Shown in pieces: positions 45,113 to 54,537 of a stretch of 64,000 bases of DNA. Location: assembly GCA_021604665.1 (NCBI GenBank), contig BQJK01000002.1:372001-436000 (forward strand), given 5' to 3'. Position 1 is the stretch's first letter; every line of letters starts with the position of its first letter. Origin of the DNA: Rhodomicrobium sp. Its GTDB lineage: Bacteria > Pseudomonadota > Alphaproteobacteria > Rhizobiales > HXMU1428-3. The notes under the pieces are model-generated. The model made no database searches. It had not been told where the DNA came from and was given only the letters and a program-made list of their open reading frames with translations. Made by a program: the position numbers and the translations under genes.

Positions 45113-46186
45113 ATGGAAACCTTTTATGACGTTATGAGACGTCAGGGGATCACCCGCCGGAGCTTCTTGAAATATTGCAGCCTAACAGCTGCAGCGCTCG
45201 GGCTTGGTCCATCTTTCGCACCGAAAATCGCACATGCCATGGAAACAAAGCCTCGTATTCCTGTTCTATGGCTTCACGGTCTTGAATGCACCTGCTGCTC
45301 GGAAAGCTTTATCCGTTCAGCGCACCCTCTTGCTAAAGATGTGGTGTTATCCATGATTTCACTCGACTATGATGACACAATTATGGCCGCTGCTGGTCAT
45401 GAAGCTGAAGCCATCATTGAAGAGATTGTTGAGAAATATAAAGGCAACTACCTGCTGGCTGTTGAGGGCAACCCGCCCCTTAATGAAGATGGCATGTACT
45501 GCATCATCGGCGGCAAGCCATTTACCGAACAGCTGAAATATGCAGCCGAGCATGCAAAAGCCATTATCTCCTGGGGCTCTTGCGCCTCCTGGGGTTGTGT
45601 GCAAGCGGCGCGGCCAAATCCAACACGGGCAACACCGGTTCATAAAGTTCCTGGCCTTGCCGCTAAACCAATCATTAAAGTGCCTGGCTGCCCGCCGATC
45701 GCTGAGGTGATGACGGCTGTTGTTACTTACATCCTTACATTTGAGCGCTTCCCTGAGCTAGACCGCCAGGGCCGGCCGAAGATGTTCTACTCACAACGTA
45801 TCCATGACAAATGCTATCGCCGGCCACACTTTGATGCTGGTCAGTTTGTTGAGAAATGGGACGATGAGGGCGCTAGAAAAGGCTATTGCCTATATAAAAT
45901 GGGCTGTAAAGGGCCGACAACTTATAACGCCTGTTCAACAGTTCGCTGGAATGGTGGCCTGTCCTTCCCAATTCAAGCCGGTCATGGCTGCATCGGTTGT
46001 TCTGAGGACGGCTTCTGGGATAAGGGCGGCTTCTATGACCGATTAACCGACATCCATCAATTTGGAATCGAGGCCAACGCAGATGAAATTGGCGTTGGGG
46101 CGGCGACTGTCGTCGGTGCGGCTGCGGCAGCACATGCGGCTGTCAGTGCGGTTAAGCAAGCGCGCGTTAAGGGAGAAACTGACTAA
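45113..46186 (+). CDS. hupS: uptake [NiFe] hydrogenase small subunit, oxygen-tolerant type
   Basis: 357-residue electron-transfer subunit with three iron-sulfur clusters. The twin-arginine signal is RRSFLK at residues 15-20; HupSL is exported folded and sits on the periplasmic face. The proximal cluster region reads ECTCCSES (Cys59, 61, 62) and GSCASWGC (Cys157, 162): the second and last of these replace glycines of standard enzymes and mark the [4Fe-3S] cluster of oxygen-tolerant group 1d hydrogenases such as Ralstonia HoxK. A C-terminal anchor helix (about 320-340) is Ala-rich. GGAGG lies before the ATG. Stop and hupL start overlap (TAATG). Confidence 0.96.
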   Translation: METFYDVMRRQGITRRSFLKYCSLTAAALGLGPSFAPKIAHAMETKPRIPVLWLHGLECTCCSESFIRSAHPLAKDVVLSMISLDYDDTIMAAAGHEAEAIIEEIVEKYKGNYLLAVEGNPPLNEDGMYCIIGGKPFTEQLKYAAEHAKAIISWGSCASWGCVQAARPNPTRATPVHKVPGLAAKPIIKVPGCPPIAEVMTAVVTYILTFERFPELDRQGRPKMFYSQRIHDKCYRRPHFDAGQFVEKWDDEGARKGYCLYKMGCKGPTTYNACSTVRWNGGLSFPIQAGHGCIGCSEDGFWDKGGFYDRLTDIHQFGIEANADEIGVGAATVVGAAAAAHAAVSAVKQARVKGETD

Positions 46187-47988
46187 TGGCTATTCAAACA
46201 CCTAACGGCTACACACTCGACACCACTGGTGAGCGCGTTGTTGTCGATCCGGTTACCCGGATTGAAGGGCATATGCGCTGCGAAGTGAATGTGAACGAGC
46301 ATAATATGATCACCAATGCGGTCTCCACCGGCACCATGTGGCGCGGTCTTGAGGTTATCCTCAAAAATCGTGACCCACGGGATGCCTGGGCGTTTGTGCA
46401 ACGGATTTGCGGTGTGTGCACAGGCACGCACGCTCTGACATCTGTACGCGCGGTGGAAGATTCACTTGGTATTGAGATTCCGGAAAATGCGAACAGCATT
46501 CGGAATATTATGCAGCTCTCTCTTGAGATCCATGATCACCTTGTGCACTTCTATCACCTGCATGCGCTTGACTGGGTAAACCCTGTTAACGCGCTTAAGG
46601 CTGACCCACGCGATACATCTATGCTGCAAAAGGCAACATCGCCGCGTCACCCTAAATCATCACCGGGCTATTTCCGGGATATACAAAACCGTTTGAAGAA
46701 ATTCATTGAAAGCGGCCAGCTTGGCCCGTTCAAGAACGGTTATTGGGATAACCCTGCCTATCTTCTGCCACCTGAAGCTGACTTGATGGCTGTGACCCAC
46801 TATCTTGAAGCGCTTGATTTCCAAAAAGAAATTATGAAAACCCGGACCATCTTTGGTGGTAAGGACCCGCACCCGAACTGGTTGGTTGGCGGTGTGCCTT
46901 GCCCGATTAACATTGACGGCGAGGGCTCAGTTGGCGCGATCAACATGGAAAGCCTGAACCGGGTGCGCTCGGTTATTGAGCAAACCATTGAGTTCTGTGA
47001 CAATGTTTACATCCCGGATATTCTGGCGATTGGTAAGATTTATTACGATAAAGGCTGGACCTATGGTGGCGGTATTTCCGGCACTGATGTTATGGCTTAT
47101 GGTGACATTCCTGATAGAGCGAATGACTACGGTAAATCAAACCTGATGATGCCTCATGGTGCCATTATTGGTGGGAACCTCAATGAAGTGCATGATGTTG
47201 ACCTGAGAGACCCTGAGCAAATTCAAGAATTTGTGCCGCACTCCTGGTACAAATATGATGATGAGAGCAAAGGCCTGCACCCTTGGGATGGCGTCACTGA
47301 TCCGCATTATGAGCTTGGTCCACAAACCATTGGTACACGGACCAATATTAAACAACTTGATGAAGCGGCAAAATACTCCTGGATTAAAGCGCCACGCTGG
47401 CGCGGTAATGCGATGGAAGTTGGCCCGCTTGCTCGTTATGTTGTTGGCTATGCCACGAAGCACACTGAGTTCACTGATCAAATCAATGATACTCTTGGTG
47501 CCCTTGGTAATGCCCCTGTTAGCGCGCTCTTTACAACGATTGGCCGGACGGCTGCTCGTGCGCTAGAGGCCCAATGGTGTGCTTATAAGCAACGCTACTT
47601 CCTTGATAAGATGATTGCCAACATCAAAGCTGGTGACGAGACAACTGCAAACACTGATAACTGGGACCCACAGACCTGGCCCAAAGAAGTTAAAGGTGTT
47701 GGCTTTACAGAAGCGCCGCGCGGTGCTCTTGCTCACTGGATCAGAATCAATGACCAGAAGATTGAAAACTACCAATGTGTGGTTCCGACCACATGGAATG
47801 GTAGCCCACGCGATCTGAATGGAAACATTGGCGCGTTTGAAGCCTCTCTCATGAATACGAAAGTTGAACGGCCACACGAGCCGGTGGAAATTCTACGGAA
47901 TATCCACTCCTTCGACCCGTGCCTTGCTTGTTCAACTCACGTTATGGGACCGGATGGTCAGGAATTGGCGAAAGTCAAAGTAAGATAA
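46186..47988 (+). CDS. hupL: uptake [NiFe] hydrogenase large subunit
   Basis: 600-residue catalytic subunit that splits H2. RICGVC (Cys75, Cys78) and DPCLAC (Cys579, Cys582) supply the four Ni ligands. The chain ends in His585 followed by a 15-residue tail starting VMGPDG, which HupD removes once Ni is inserted. The length and motifs are those of group 1 enzymes. Begins one base inside the hupS stop, so the two subunits are coupled in translation. Confidence 0.97.
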   Translation: MAIQTPNGYTLDTTGERVVVDPVTRIEGHMRCEVNVNEHNMITNAVSTGTMWRGLEVILKNRDPRDAWAFVQRICGVCTGTHALTSVRAVEDSLGIEIPENANSIRNIMQLSLEIHDHLVHFYHLHALDWVNPVNALKADPRDTSMLQKATSPRHPKSSPGYFRDIQNRLKKFIESGQLGPFKNGYWDNPAYLLPPEADLMAVTHYLEALDFQKEIMKTRTIFGGKDPHPNWLVGGVPCPINIDGEGSVGAINMESLNRVRSVIEQTIEFCDNVYIPDILAIGKIYYDKGWTYGGGISGTDVMAYGDIPDRANDYGKSNLMMPHGAIIGGNLNEVHDVDLRDPEQIQEFVPHSWYKYDDESKGLHPWDGVTDPHYELGPQTIGTRTNIKQLDEAAKYSWIKAPRWRGNAMEVGPLARYVVGYATKHTEFTDQINDTLGALGNAPVSALFTTIGRTAARALEAQWCAYKQRYFLDKMIANIKAGDETTANTDNWDPQTWPKEVKGVGFTEAPRGALAHWIRINDQKIENYQCVVPTTWNGSPRDLNGNIGAFEASLMNTKVERPHEPVEILRNIHSFDPCLACSTHVMGPDGQELAKVKVR

Positions 47989-48000
47989 AGGAGGTGCGTC

Positions 48001-48711
48001 ATGGCTGAACATAGCGCAGCTCAACAAACAGCCGTTTATGTCTACGAAGCGCCAGTACGAATTTGTCATTGGATAAATTTCTTCGCCATCGTTGCGCTTT
48101 GTATAACCGGCTATCTAATCGGTTCACCCTTACCCTCTGTTTCTTCAGGTGAGGCAAGTGACCATTACATGATGGGGTATATCCGCTTCGTTCATTTTGC
48201 GGCGGCTTATATCTTCATTATCGGATTTGTCTTCCGCGCCTATTGGGCGATCGTTGGCAACTCCCACTCGAAAGAGATCTACACGCCCCGCATCTTTTCC
48301 GGTGTTTTCTGGAGAGATGTCTGGCATGAGATCAAATGGTATGGGTTTATGACATCGGAACCAAAAAAATACACCGGTCATAACCCTCTTGCCATTATCA
48401 GTATGCATCTAATGTTTGTCTGGGGCTCTATTTTTATGATCATTAGTGGTCTTGCCCTTTACGGTGAAGGCGCTGGCATGAGCAGCTGGCAATATACCTT
48501 CTTTAGCTCTTGGTTCATTCCTCTTATGGGGCAGAGCCAGGATGTGCATACCTGGCATCATCTTGTGATGTGGCTGCTGATTGTATTTGCAATCATCCAT
48601 ATTTACGTGGCGGTGCGAGAAGACATTATGTCAAGGCAATCGATTATCAGCTCCATGATTTCCGGTTGGCGGATGTTCAAAGACAACCGCCCAGCGGACG
48701 ACCTTGATTAG
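48001..48711 (+). CDS. hupC: hydrogenase cytochrome b subunit HupC
   Basis: 236-residue di-haem cytochrome b that anchors HupSL and passes electrons to the quinone pool. Four helices are visible (for example WINFFAIVALCITGYLIG, MHLMFVWGSIFMIISGLAL and HHLVMWLLIVFAIIHIYV) with His residues in the VRICHW and HxxH contexts that bind haem. AAGGAGG precedes the ATG. Last gene before a strong terminator. Confidence 0.94.
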   Translation: MAEHSAAQQTAVYVYEAPVRICHWINFFAIVALCITGYLIGSPLPSVSSGEASDHYMMGYIRFVHFAAAYIFIIGFVFRAYWAIVGNSHSKEIYTPRIFSGVFWRDVWHEIKWYGFMTSEPKKYTGHNPLAIISMHLMFVWGSIFMIISGLALYGEGAGMSSWQYTFFSSWFIPLMGQSQDVHTWHHLVMWLLIVFAIIHIYVAVREDIMSRQSIISSMISGWRMFKDNRPADDLD

Positions 48712-48736
48712 TCTATTCGCCCCTCACCAACAACTA

Positions 48737-48768
48737 AGGCGCCTCACATTTGAGGCGCCTCTTTTTTT
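48737..48768 (+). terminator. intrinsic terminator after hupC
   Basis: AGGCGCCTCA, a CATT loop and TGAGGCGCCT give a perfect 10-bp stem followed by C and seven T. It ends the hupSLC unit and isolates it from the hupD promoter. Confidence 0.92.
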
Positions 48769-49018
48769 GCCTCGCGCCTATTTACCTCAAACCCTTCTAT
48801 TGCATTCACGGGTTTTATCATCGGCGCTTAGGTCGGAAAGCAACTAACCATTAGCCTGCTATTTATCACGTAACCGGCTAAATCAGGGCTGTGAAAAATT
48901 ATTTTACTGCAAAGTTTCTTTCCATTTTTACGCCAGAGTGGATACCACGCCTTCTTACTGGCTGGTCAACCTTAGCGATTATTATAATTTATACATATAT
49001 TACAGTGGTTTAGGTAAC

Positions 49019-49034
49019 TGGCCCGATGCTTGCT
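49019..49034 (+). promoter_or_regulatory. sigma-54 (-24/-12) promoter of the hupD operon
   Basis: TGGCCCGATGCTTGCT fits TGGCNCG-N4-TTGCW, deviating only by C for A at one position. It lies in the 529-base gap between hupC and hupD and predicts a leader of about 195 bases. The upstream 250 bases hold an AT-rich stretch (48980-49000) and TTAGCC/GGCTAA inverted repeats near 48862-48891 that might serve IHF or the activator. Confidence 0.8.
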
Positions 49035-49240
49035 ATCTTTAGTCGCATATTATTGCATAATGGTAAAATCCCGGCGCGACTGCGAAGTTACTTTCCAGTT
49101 TTAATCGGAAAAATAAACGACCAAGCAAGATATTCAGACCTTTAAGTAGGCAAAGTGCCGGACAACCTCATCTGAAATGGTGGCCCGGCTCGTGACATAA
49201 GAATCATCCGCACAAATGCGTTATCTGGGGAGATATTGTG

Positions 49241-49963
49241 ATGGGTTCTAATAAAATACTCATTTTAGGAATTGGCAACCTGCTCTGGGCTGATGAAGGC
49301 TTTGGGGTGCGTGCCGTTGAGCATATGCATAGTCATTATGATGTACCACCTGAAGTGGTTGTCCTTGATGGCGGTACACAGGGGCTTTACCTGGTTCAGC
49401 ATGTGCGTGAATGCGATTATCTTATTGTTTTTGATGCGGTTGATTATGGGCTTGAGCCTGGCACCATGAAGCTAGTGCGTGATAAAGAAGTGCCCAAGTT
49501 TCTTGGCGCCAAAAAAATCAGCCTTCATCAAACAGGATTTCAGGAAGTGCTCGCCACTGCAGAGATGCTTGGCAACTACCCCAAAGGCATCTTGCTGATC
49601 GGCGTGCAGCCGGTTGAACTTGAAGATTATGGCGGGAGCCTACGGCCTGAAGTTAAAGACAAAATTGAACCTGCCATTCAGCATGCCATTGATTTCCTGA
49701 AAGACATTGGCGTGACTATCACCAAGCGTGATGTGCCCATTGGTGATGATGGGCTTGTTGGTTGCGAAGTGGTGACCATGGAGAATTATGAAAAACTCCG
49801 CCCCAGTGAACAAGATGCCTGCCGCATTGGTGATGATCGACTTCTGGTCTCCGATGCCTGGAAGGGGCCAACCTTTACTGACTCTGGCATTGCAGAATTT
49901 GACCCGGATTATGTAGGGCCTGCGAAAACCTCACCTTCTTCTGACCAGAATTCAACCAGCTAG
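49241..49963 (+). CDS. hupD: hydrogenase maturation protease HupD
   Basis: 240-residue nickel-dependent endopeptidase (HyaD/HybD family) that cuts the C-terminal tail of HupL after His585. LGIGNLLWADEGFGVRAVE holds the metal-binding Glu; FDAVDYG and LHQTGFQEVL supply the other Asp and His ligands. Beyond the usual 165-195 residues there is an extra C-terminal stretch rich in polar residues. ATG 49241 is chosen; GGGGAG lies 8 bases upstream. First gene of the accessory operon. Confidence 0.93.
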   Translation: MGSNKILILGIGNLLWADEGFGVRAVEHMHSHYDVPPEVVVLDGGTQGLYLVQHVRECDYLIVFDAVDYGLEPGTMKLVRDKEVPKFLGAKKISLHQTGFQEVLATAEMLGNYPKGILLIGVQPVELEDYGGSLRPEVKDKIEPAIQHAIDFLKDIGVTITKRDVPIGDDGLVGCEVVTMENYEKLRPSEQDACRIGDDRLLVSDAWKGPTFTDSGIAEFDPDYVGPAKTSPSSDQNSTS

Positions 49964-49973
49964 GGGGCCTTTT

Positions 49974-50285
49974 ATGTGCATGGGGATTCCGATGCTGGTG
50001 GTTGACGCAACCGAGGGCAGTGCTGTCTGTAAGCGCGGCGATGAGAATGTGACGGTTGATATGTCACTGGTTGGCGACCAGCCAACTGGCACCTGGGTGC
50101 TTACCTTTTTAGGAGCCGCGCGCGAAGTTATTTCAGCTGAGCAAGCGCAGGATATTCAAAATGCGTTAGAAGCCGTTTCCCTTGCGGTAACAGGGGCCAA
50201 TGATGGGGATATTGACCTCTTATTTGCGGACCTAGTTGGGCGAGAGCCTCAGCTACCACCGCATTTACGGCCTAAATCTGACTGA
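49974..50285 (+). CDS. hupF: HupF, HypC-family hydrogenase chaperone
   Basis: 103 residues starting MCMGIPM, the HypC/HupF signature in which Cys2 binds the Fe(CN)2CO unit or the large subunit. It is longer than HypC (about 75-90 aa) and ends in a Pro-rich tail (LPPHLRPK), which favours HupF. In studied species HupF works beside HypC to stabilise HupL under oxygen. hypC itself is not in the window. 10 bases after hupD. Confidence 0.9.
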   Translation: MCMGIPMLVVDATEGSAVCKRGDENVTVDMSLVGDQPTGTWVLTFLGAAREVISAEQAQDIQNALEAVSLAVTGANDGDIDLLFADLVGREPQLPPHLRPKSD

Positions 50286-50370
50286 GCCTGATGCCGTCTG
50301 CCATCAATTACCGCCCCTGCTCTTTTTGCAGTTTGGGAGGTTCAGACGCAAAATTTTAATGGAGAAATTT

Positions 50371-50814
50371 ATGTCTTTTATTCCACTCGTTAGAATGATT
50401 ATCGAAGAAAATAACTACCCGATTGTTACAGAAGAATCGCTGGATGAATGGGCCGCAGCGCATGATGTTGTGATGCTGTTTTTTGGCGGTGATGGTGAGC
50501 GGCTGGATGAAACGGCTGATGTGGCTGTTGTTGTGCCGATGCTAGATCGGCATTTTGGAGGTCGCTTTAAATCTGCTGTGGTGGCGAGAGAGTCTGAACG
50601 GCAATTGCAAGTGCGCTACCGGTTCAATGCCTTCCCGACCCTGGTGTTTTTGAAAAATGGTGGCTATCTCGGCGCTATTTCGCGAATGCAGGACTGGGGT
50701 GACTATGTGGCGATGGTCGAAGAAATCTTAAAAGGTGAGCCGGGCGATGCGCCTGCATTCAAGCTGCCCCATGGCTGCGGCACTGATGAAAGCACTGATG
50801 CGACTGCGCATTAG
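50371..50814 (+). CDS. hupG: HupG, thioredoxin-like hydrogenase assembly protein
   Basis: 147 residues of the HyaE/HoxO/HupG family, with a thioredoxin fold but no CxxC; VMLFFGGDGERLDETAD and RFNAFPTLVFLKNGGYLGAI show the strands. It chaperones the small subunit before Tat export. The track begins at 50236, inside hupF; ATG 50371 with TGGAGA just upstream gives the right N-terminus. Late LPHGCG cysteine is a small oddity. Confidence 0.85.
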   Translation: MSFIPLVRMIIEENNYPIVTEESLDEWAAAHDVVMLFFGGDGERLDETADVAVVVPMLDRHFGGRFKSAVVARESERQLQVRYRFNAFPTLVFLKNGGYLGAISRMQDWGDYVAMVEEILKGEPGDAPAFKLPHGCGTDESTDATAH

Positions 50815-50918
50815 ATTTTGGCCTAACTGGCAACCGATAGCCCCTTAGAAACTGGCCGCCTTAAGAGCCAGTGGGATTTTGGATTAATAATTTTAGTTAT
50901 TATTTTGGGAGACTTTCA

Positions 50919-51791
50919 ATGAGCAATATTTTTCCGCCTTCTGTGCCGCTTGGCGGCGTTGGCCCCGGTAGCCAGCCTATGGAACCTGATGGGGGTCAGC
51001 TGGAATATATGGAAATGCCATCTGAGATGGTGACATATTCGATGCCTGACATTCCAGAGCCTGAAAATCTCGTTGGCCTGAATGATGCCAAACGGGTTTT
51101 GACAGAACTTAAAGAGGCGCTTCACTCTTATAAAGTCGGCGAAGACACCATTATCCTCGATATTACTGATATTGCAGATAAAGATCAGGCGCTTATTAAC
51201 CAGGTGCTGGGTGAGGGCGAAGTCTCTGCCATTGGCGGGCCGAATATTCAAGCCCAGGAAGCAGTGCTGGCCGGTGTTTGGCGGGTGCGTACTGGTGACG
51301 ATAACGGTGTTGTTATTAAAGACCTGATTGAAGTTGCTGACTTCCCGACATCCATTCTCGGCACCACTTTCAGAAGTGCGAAACTGCGCCCTGATCCTGT
51401 GCCAGAGCAATTACCTGAAGGGGTTTTGAATGCCTCGCCGCTGGTTGTTGAATTAACGGATCATCTTGATAAATTTCAACCCGGTGATGCGCCGCATGTT
51501 ATTAACCTGACCCTTTTGCCGCAAACGGATGAAGACATTGCCTTCCTTGGGAAACAGCTGGGTTATGGCAACACTACCATTCTTTCGCGTGGCTATGGCA
51601 ACTGCCGTATTTCTTCTACTGGCACTAATAACATCTGGTGGGTTCAATTCTTCAATAGCCAGGATGCAATCATTCTAAATACGATTGAAATTGACAGGAT
51701 CCCTCAAGTGGCCTGCGCAGCTCAAGAAGATATTGACGAAAGCGACCAACGGCTGGGCGAAATATTAGAGGTCTATCTCAACCATGACTGA
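50919..51791 (+). CDS. hupH: HupH, hydrogenase expression/assembly protein
   Basis: 290 residues of the HyaF/HoxQ/HupH family. ALINQVLGEGEVSAI, AQEAVLAGVWRVR and the C-terminal RGYGNCRISSTGTNNIWWVQFFNS are conserved. It acts with HupG on HupS maturation. ATG 50919 follows GGGAGACTTTCA. It overlaps hupI by 8 bases. Confidence 0.92.
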   Translation: MSNIFPPSVPLGGVGPGSQPMEPDGGQLEYMEMPSEMVTYSMPDIPEPENLVGLNDAKRVLTELKEALHSYKVGEDTIILDITDIADKDQALINQVLGEGEVSAIGGPNIQAQEAVLAGVWRVRTGDDNGVVIKDLIEVADFPTSILGTTFRSAKLRPDPVPEQLPEGVLNASPLVVELTDHLDKFQPGDAPHVINLTLLPQTDEDIAFLGKQLGYGNTTILSRGYGNCRISSTGTNNIWWVQFFNSQDAIILNTIEIDRIPQVACAAQEDIDESDQRLGEILEVYLNHD

Positions 51792-52029
51792 TCAGAAACC
51801 AGAGCCTGATGGTAAAGGATTTTATGCCGGCTCTTATGGCGGCAATGATGAGAAGATTGGGCCTAAGACGCGTCTCGAATGTAAAATCTGCTGGGAAATT
51901 TATGACCCAGCATTGGGGGATGATTATTGGCAGATCCCCGCCGGGACAGCTTTTTTCGATTTGCCTGACCATTGGACCTGTCCCAATTGCGATGGCAAAA
52001 AAGATGAATTTATGGTCGTGAAGGATTAG
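51784..52029 (+). CDS. hupI: HupI rubredoxin
   Basis: 81 residues. CKIC and CPNC are the two halves of the rubredoxin Fe(Cys)4 site, with EIYDPALGDDYWQIPAGT between them. HoxR/HupI rubredoxins help assemble the HupS clusters when oxygen is present, matching the oxygen-tolerant HupS here. Overlaps hupH by 8 bases. Confidence 0.94.
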   Translation: MTDQKPEPDGKGFYAGSYGGNDEKIGPKTRLECKICWEIYDPALGDDYWQIPAGTAFFDLPDHWTCPNCDGKKDEFMVVKD

Positions 52030-52124
52030 GGGCTTTGCGGGTCTTGCTTGAAATAGCGGCCCGCTGCCCCCTCTGCTCCGCAGGCCCAAACCGCGATTAA
52101 AAATCGCAGCAACTGGTGGTACCG

Positions 52125-52901
52125 ATGCAAGATGAGCTCACTACAGATAGCTTAAGCCCGCCCCTTAGCGATGAGGCGGATGAGGTAAATGAAGCAGTGG
52201 TTGAGGCGGCTTCTGGCACAGAGCCTGTCATTCCAGAATTTGGTTCTGATGAGCATTCCGACCGGCTGGAGGCGTTGTTTAAAAAGATTTATGTAACCGC
52301 CATGCATGATGTGCCCATTTGCAATTCGGCGATTAAAGTTGAGGCAATCGCCTATGGCCGTTTTGAAGATATGTGGATGGGGGCGCTTGTAACCCCCTGG
52401 TGCATGAACCTGATGCTGTTACCTGTTGAGGAAAGCTGGGATGGGCAGCGCACCGGCGATAAGCATAAGCATAAGCTGCCAGCTGGGTCATATGAATTTA
52501 TCAACGGGGCGCATGAGGATTTTGGCCCCTATCGCATGTGCTCTCTTTTCTCCCCCATGTATGAATTTGCGGACCACGCCTCTGCTATGGCAACTGCTGC
52601 CGTGGCGCTTGATGCGGTGATGACAGCGCAAACAGCTGAAGAGCAGCAAGCGGAAGAAGAAGCGATGATGGCGGCCATTATGGCTGGCGCGGTGCCGGAA
52701 GATATGAGAGTGGAACCGCTGCCCAATGGTGATGAAGCCTATGAGGATGATGAAGAAACACCCTCTGAACTCGCCTCCTCTACAGAAGTTGAAGCAGGTG
52801 ACCCAGGGCCTGATGGTGATGGCGCCGCAAACTCAGATAATGATGAGCCCATTGATATGGGCCGCCGTTCGTTTCTCAGGGGCGGTGATAATAATGGGTA
52901 A
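52125..52901 (+). CDS. hupJ: HupJ, HybE/HoxT-type hydrogenase chaperone
   Basis: 258 residues. The core (about 50-170) has DVPICNSAIKVEAIAYGRF, TPWCMNLMLLP and the GSYEF/GPYRMCSLFSPMYEF stretch of the HybE family, which monitors Tat-dependent assembly. The N-terminus (40 aa) and C-terminus (about 70 aa) are acidic extensions. The protein ends GRRSFLRGG, a twin-arginine-like motif at the C-terminus. ATG 52125 is used; GTG 52116 is possible. GCGATT/AATCGC hairpin (52093-52107) lies just upstream. Confidence 0.85.
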   Translation: MQDELTTDSLSPPLSDEADEVNEAVVEAASGTEPVIPEFGSDEHSDRLEALFKKIYVTAMHDVPICNSAIKVEAIAYGRFEDMWMGALVTPWCMNLMLLPVEESWDGQRTGDKHKHKLPAGSYEFINGAHEDFGPYRMCSLFSPMYEFADHASAMATAAVALDAVMTAQTAEEQQAEEEAMMAAIMAGAVPEDMRVEPLPNGDEAYEDDEETPSELASSTEVEAGDPGPDGDGAANSDNDEPIDMGRRSFLRGGDNNG

Positions 52902-52952
52902 TGTGATGAGACGAATAGCTGAGGATCGCCGGGGAGAAGGGTCTGCTTTGTG

Positions 52953-54203
52953 ATGACACCGAATGCGCAAATCGAAGTCCTTATCAGCATTGATGGCGCT
53001 GACAAGAAGTCGGTTACGATCACCAATAATCGACCTGTGCAGGCAGCCCAGCTGTTTGTTGGTAAAAAGGTAAGCGAAGCGCTTCGTATCATTCCGCTGT
53101 TGTTTCATGTGTGCGGCAAAGCCCAGGGGTTTGCCGCGGTTAGTGCGGTGGAAGCTGCGCTTGGTCAGCCAGCAGATACTGAAAGCCGCCTCGCCCGGCA
53201 GATTGTCTGTGATAGCGAATTAATTCGTGAGCATTTATTGCGGATATTTCTCGATTGGTCCGCTTTTATGCCAGATGAATTCAAATCCTCCGATCGCACA
53301 GCTGAATTGCAAGAGGTTATGTCTATTTTGCCTCAATTTGAGCAGGGGCTCTATAATGGTGCTAAACCATTTAACCTTTCTAGCCGCTGCGATTTGAATG
53401 CTGAGACATTGCGCAGCGCGCTCCGAAAGCTTGAAGAGTTATTGACCCGTCATATTTACGGCGCCCCGCCGGCACTTTGGCTGGCAGCACAGAGCCGGGA
53501 TGTAATTTTTCATTGGATGCAGAACGCCAAAACACTGGCAGGTAAAAGCTGCGGCCGTATTGTTCAAAATAACTGGGCGAAAGCTGGCGCTTTGGACCCC
53601 GCGGCCGAGCCAAGATTTTTACCGCCGCTTTCTGCAGAGACTTTGTACCCAAAACTGTTTGGTGTGACTGCTGAGCGTTTCATTCAGCAACCGACATATC
53701 GGGAAAGGGCTTTGGAAACATCTGCCCTATCGCGTCATCACTTTCACCCCTTATTGCGCATATTGATGCAATATTGCGGGACCGGATTATTGACCCGCCA
53801 AATAGCACGGTTGGTGGAAGTGGCTGTGGTTTTTGCCACTCTTTCCGAGAGTGTTGAGCGCTTACTGGCCGGGGATGCGGACGTGCCGCACTGCCGCGAA
53901 GCGCCTGCCTCATTTGAGCGGCGGCGGGGCCTGGCCATGGTGGATGCCTCACGCGGCGTGTTAGTCCATGCTGTTGAGCTTGCAGGTGAGGTGGATAACA
54001 AATGTGTGACGGATGACCCTGTGATTTCCTGTTATCGTATACTTGCTCCGACGGAATGGAATTTCCACGCCTCTGGCCCGCTGGTTTCTGCGCTAGAGGC
54101 TATTGAAGGCCGCGATGAAGCGCATATCCGGCAGATGGCTGAAATGTTGATTTCCTCTATTGACCCATGCACCGGCACAAAACTGGAGGTGCATTATGCA
54201 TGA
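52953..54203 (+). CDS. hupK: HupK, HupL-like maturation scaffold
   Basis: 416 residues of the HoxV/HupK family, a catalytically dead relative of the large subunit. The first motif is degenerate (FHVCGKAQG) and the C-terminal one reads IDPCTGTKLEVH, keeping one cysteine of DPCxxC. It is thought to hold the Fe(CN)2CO group during HupL assembly. The C-terminus overlaps hypA by 8 bases. GTG 52950 is an alternative start. Confidence 0.9.
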   Translation: MTPNAQIEVLISIDGADKKSVTITNNRPVQAAQLFVGKKVSEALRIIPLLFHVCGKAQGFAAVSAVEAALGQPADTESRLARQIVCDSELIREHLLRIFLDWSAFMPDEFKSSDRTAELQEVMSILPQFEQGLYNGAKPFNLSSRCDLNAETLRSALRKLEELLTRHIYGAPPALWLAAQSRDVIFHWMQNAKTLAGKSCGRIVQNNWAKAGALDPAAEPRFLPPLSAETLYPKLFGVTAERFIQQPTYRERALETSALSRHHFHPLLRILMQYCGTGLLTRQIARLVEVAVVFATLSESVERLLAGDADVPHCREAPASFERRRGLAMVDASRGVLVHAVELAGEVDNKCVTDDPVISCYRILAPTEWNFHASGPLVSALEAIEGRDEAHIRQMAEMLISSIDPCTGTKLEVHYA

Positions 54204-54537
54204 AATGTCGATCTGTGAAGGCATTCTCCAGGTTTTGGAGGCGGAAAGCCAGACGAAGAATTTTAAGGTCGTAAAAAAAGTATTTGTTGAGATCGGCCCG
54301 CTTTCTGGTGTTGAAGTTGAGGCGCTCAGATTTAGTTTTGATGTTGTGATGAAGGGCTCGTTAGCTGATACAGCGGTGCTTGAAGTTATCGAGACGGACG
54401 CCAAGGCCTGGTGCATGAACTGCAATGAACCGGTGATTATTAAACAGAGATTTGACGACTGCCCGCAATGCGGCTCTGCGCAAATTCAAGTGACGAGCGG
54501 CGAAGAACTGGCAATTAAAGAATTGGAGGTGGACTGA
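54196..54537 (+). CDS. hypA: nickel metallochaperone HypA
   Basis: 113 residues. MHEMS at the N-terminus supplies the nickel-binding His2, and CMNC..CPQC forms the zinc site. It delivers Ni to HupL with HypB. ATG 54196 with GGAGGT directly upstream; the track's 54160 lies in hupK. TGATG joins it to hypB. Confidence 0.96.
   Translation: MHEMSICEGILQVLEAESQTKNFKVVKKVFVEIGPLSGVEVEALRFSFDVVMKGSLADTAVLEVIETDAKAWCMNCNEPVIIKQRFDDCPQCGSAQIQVTSGEELAIKELEVD

Noticed and set aside
49181-49196. A third -24/-12-like site TGGCCCGGCTCGTGAC close to hupD
   Set aside because: The -12 element reads GTGA instead of TTGC, so the essential GC is missing; the upstream site at 49019 is far better.
49974-50285. 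Calling this gene hypC
   Set aside because: The MCMGIPM start is shared, but the length and Pro-rich tail, and position after hupD, fit HupF better.
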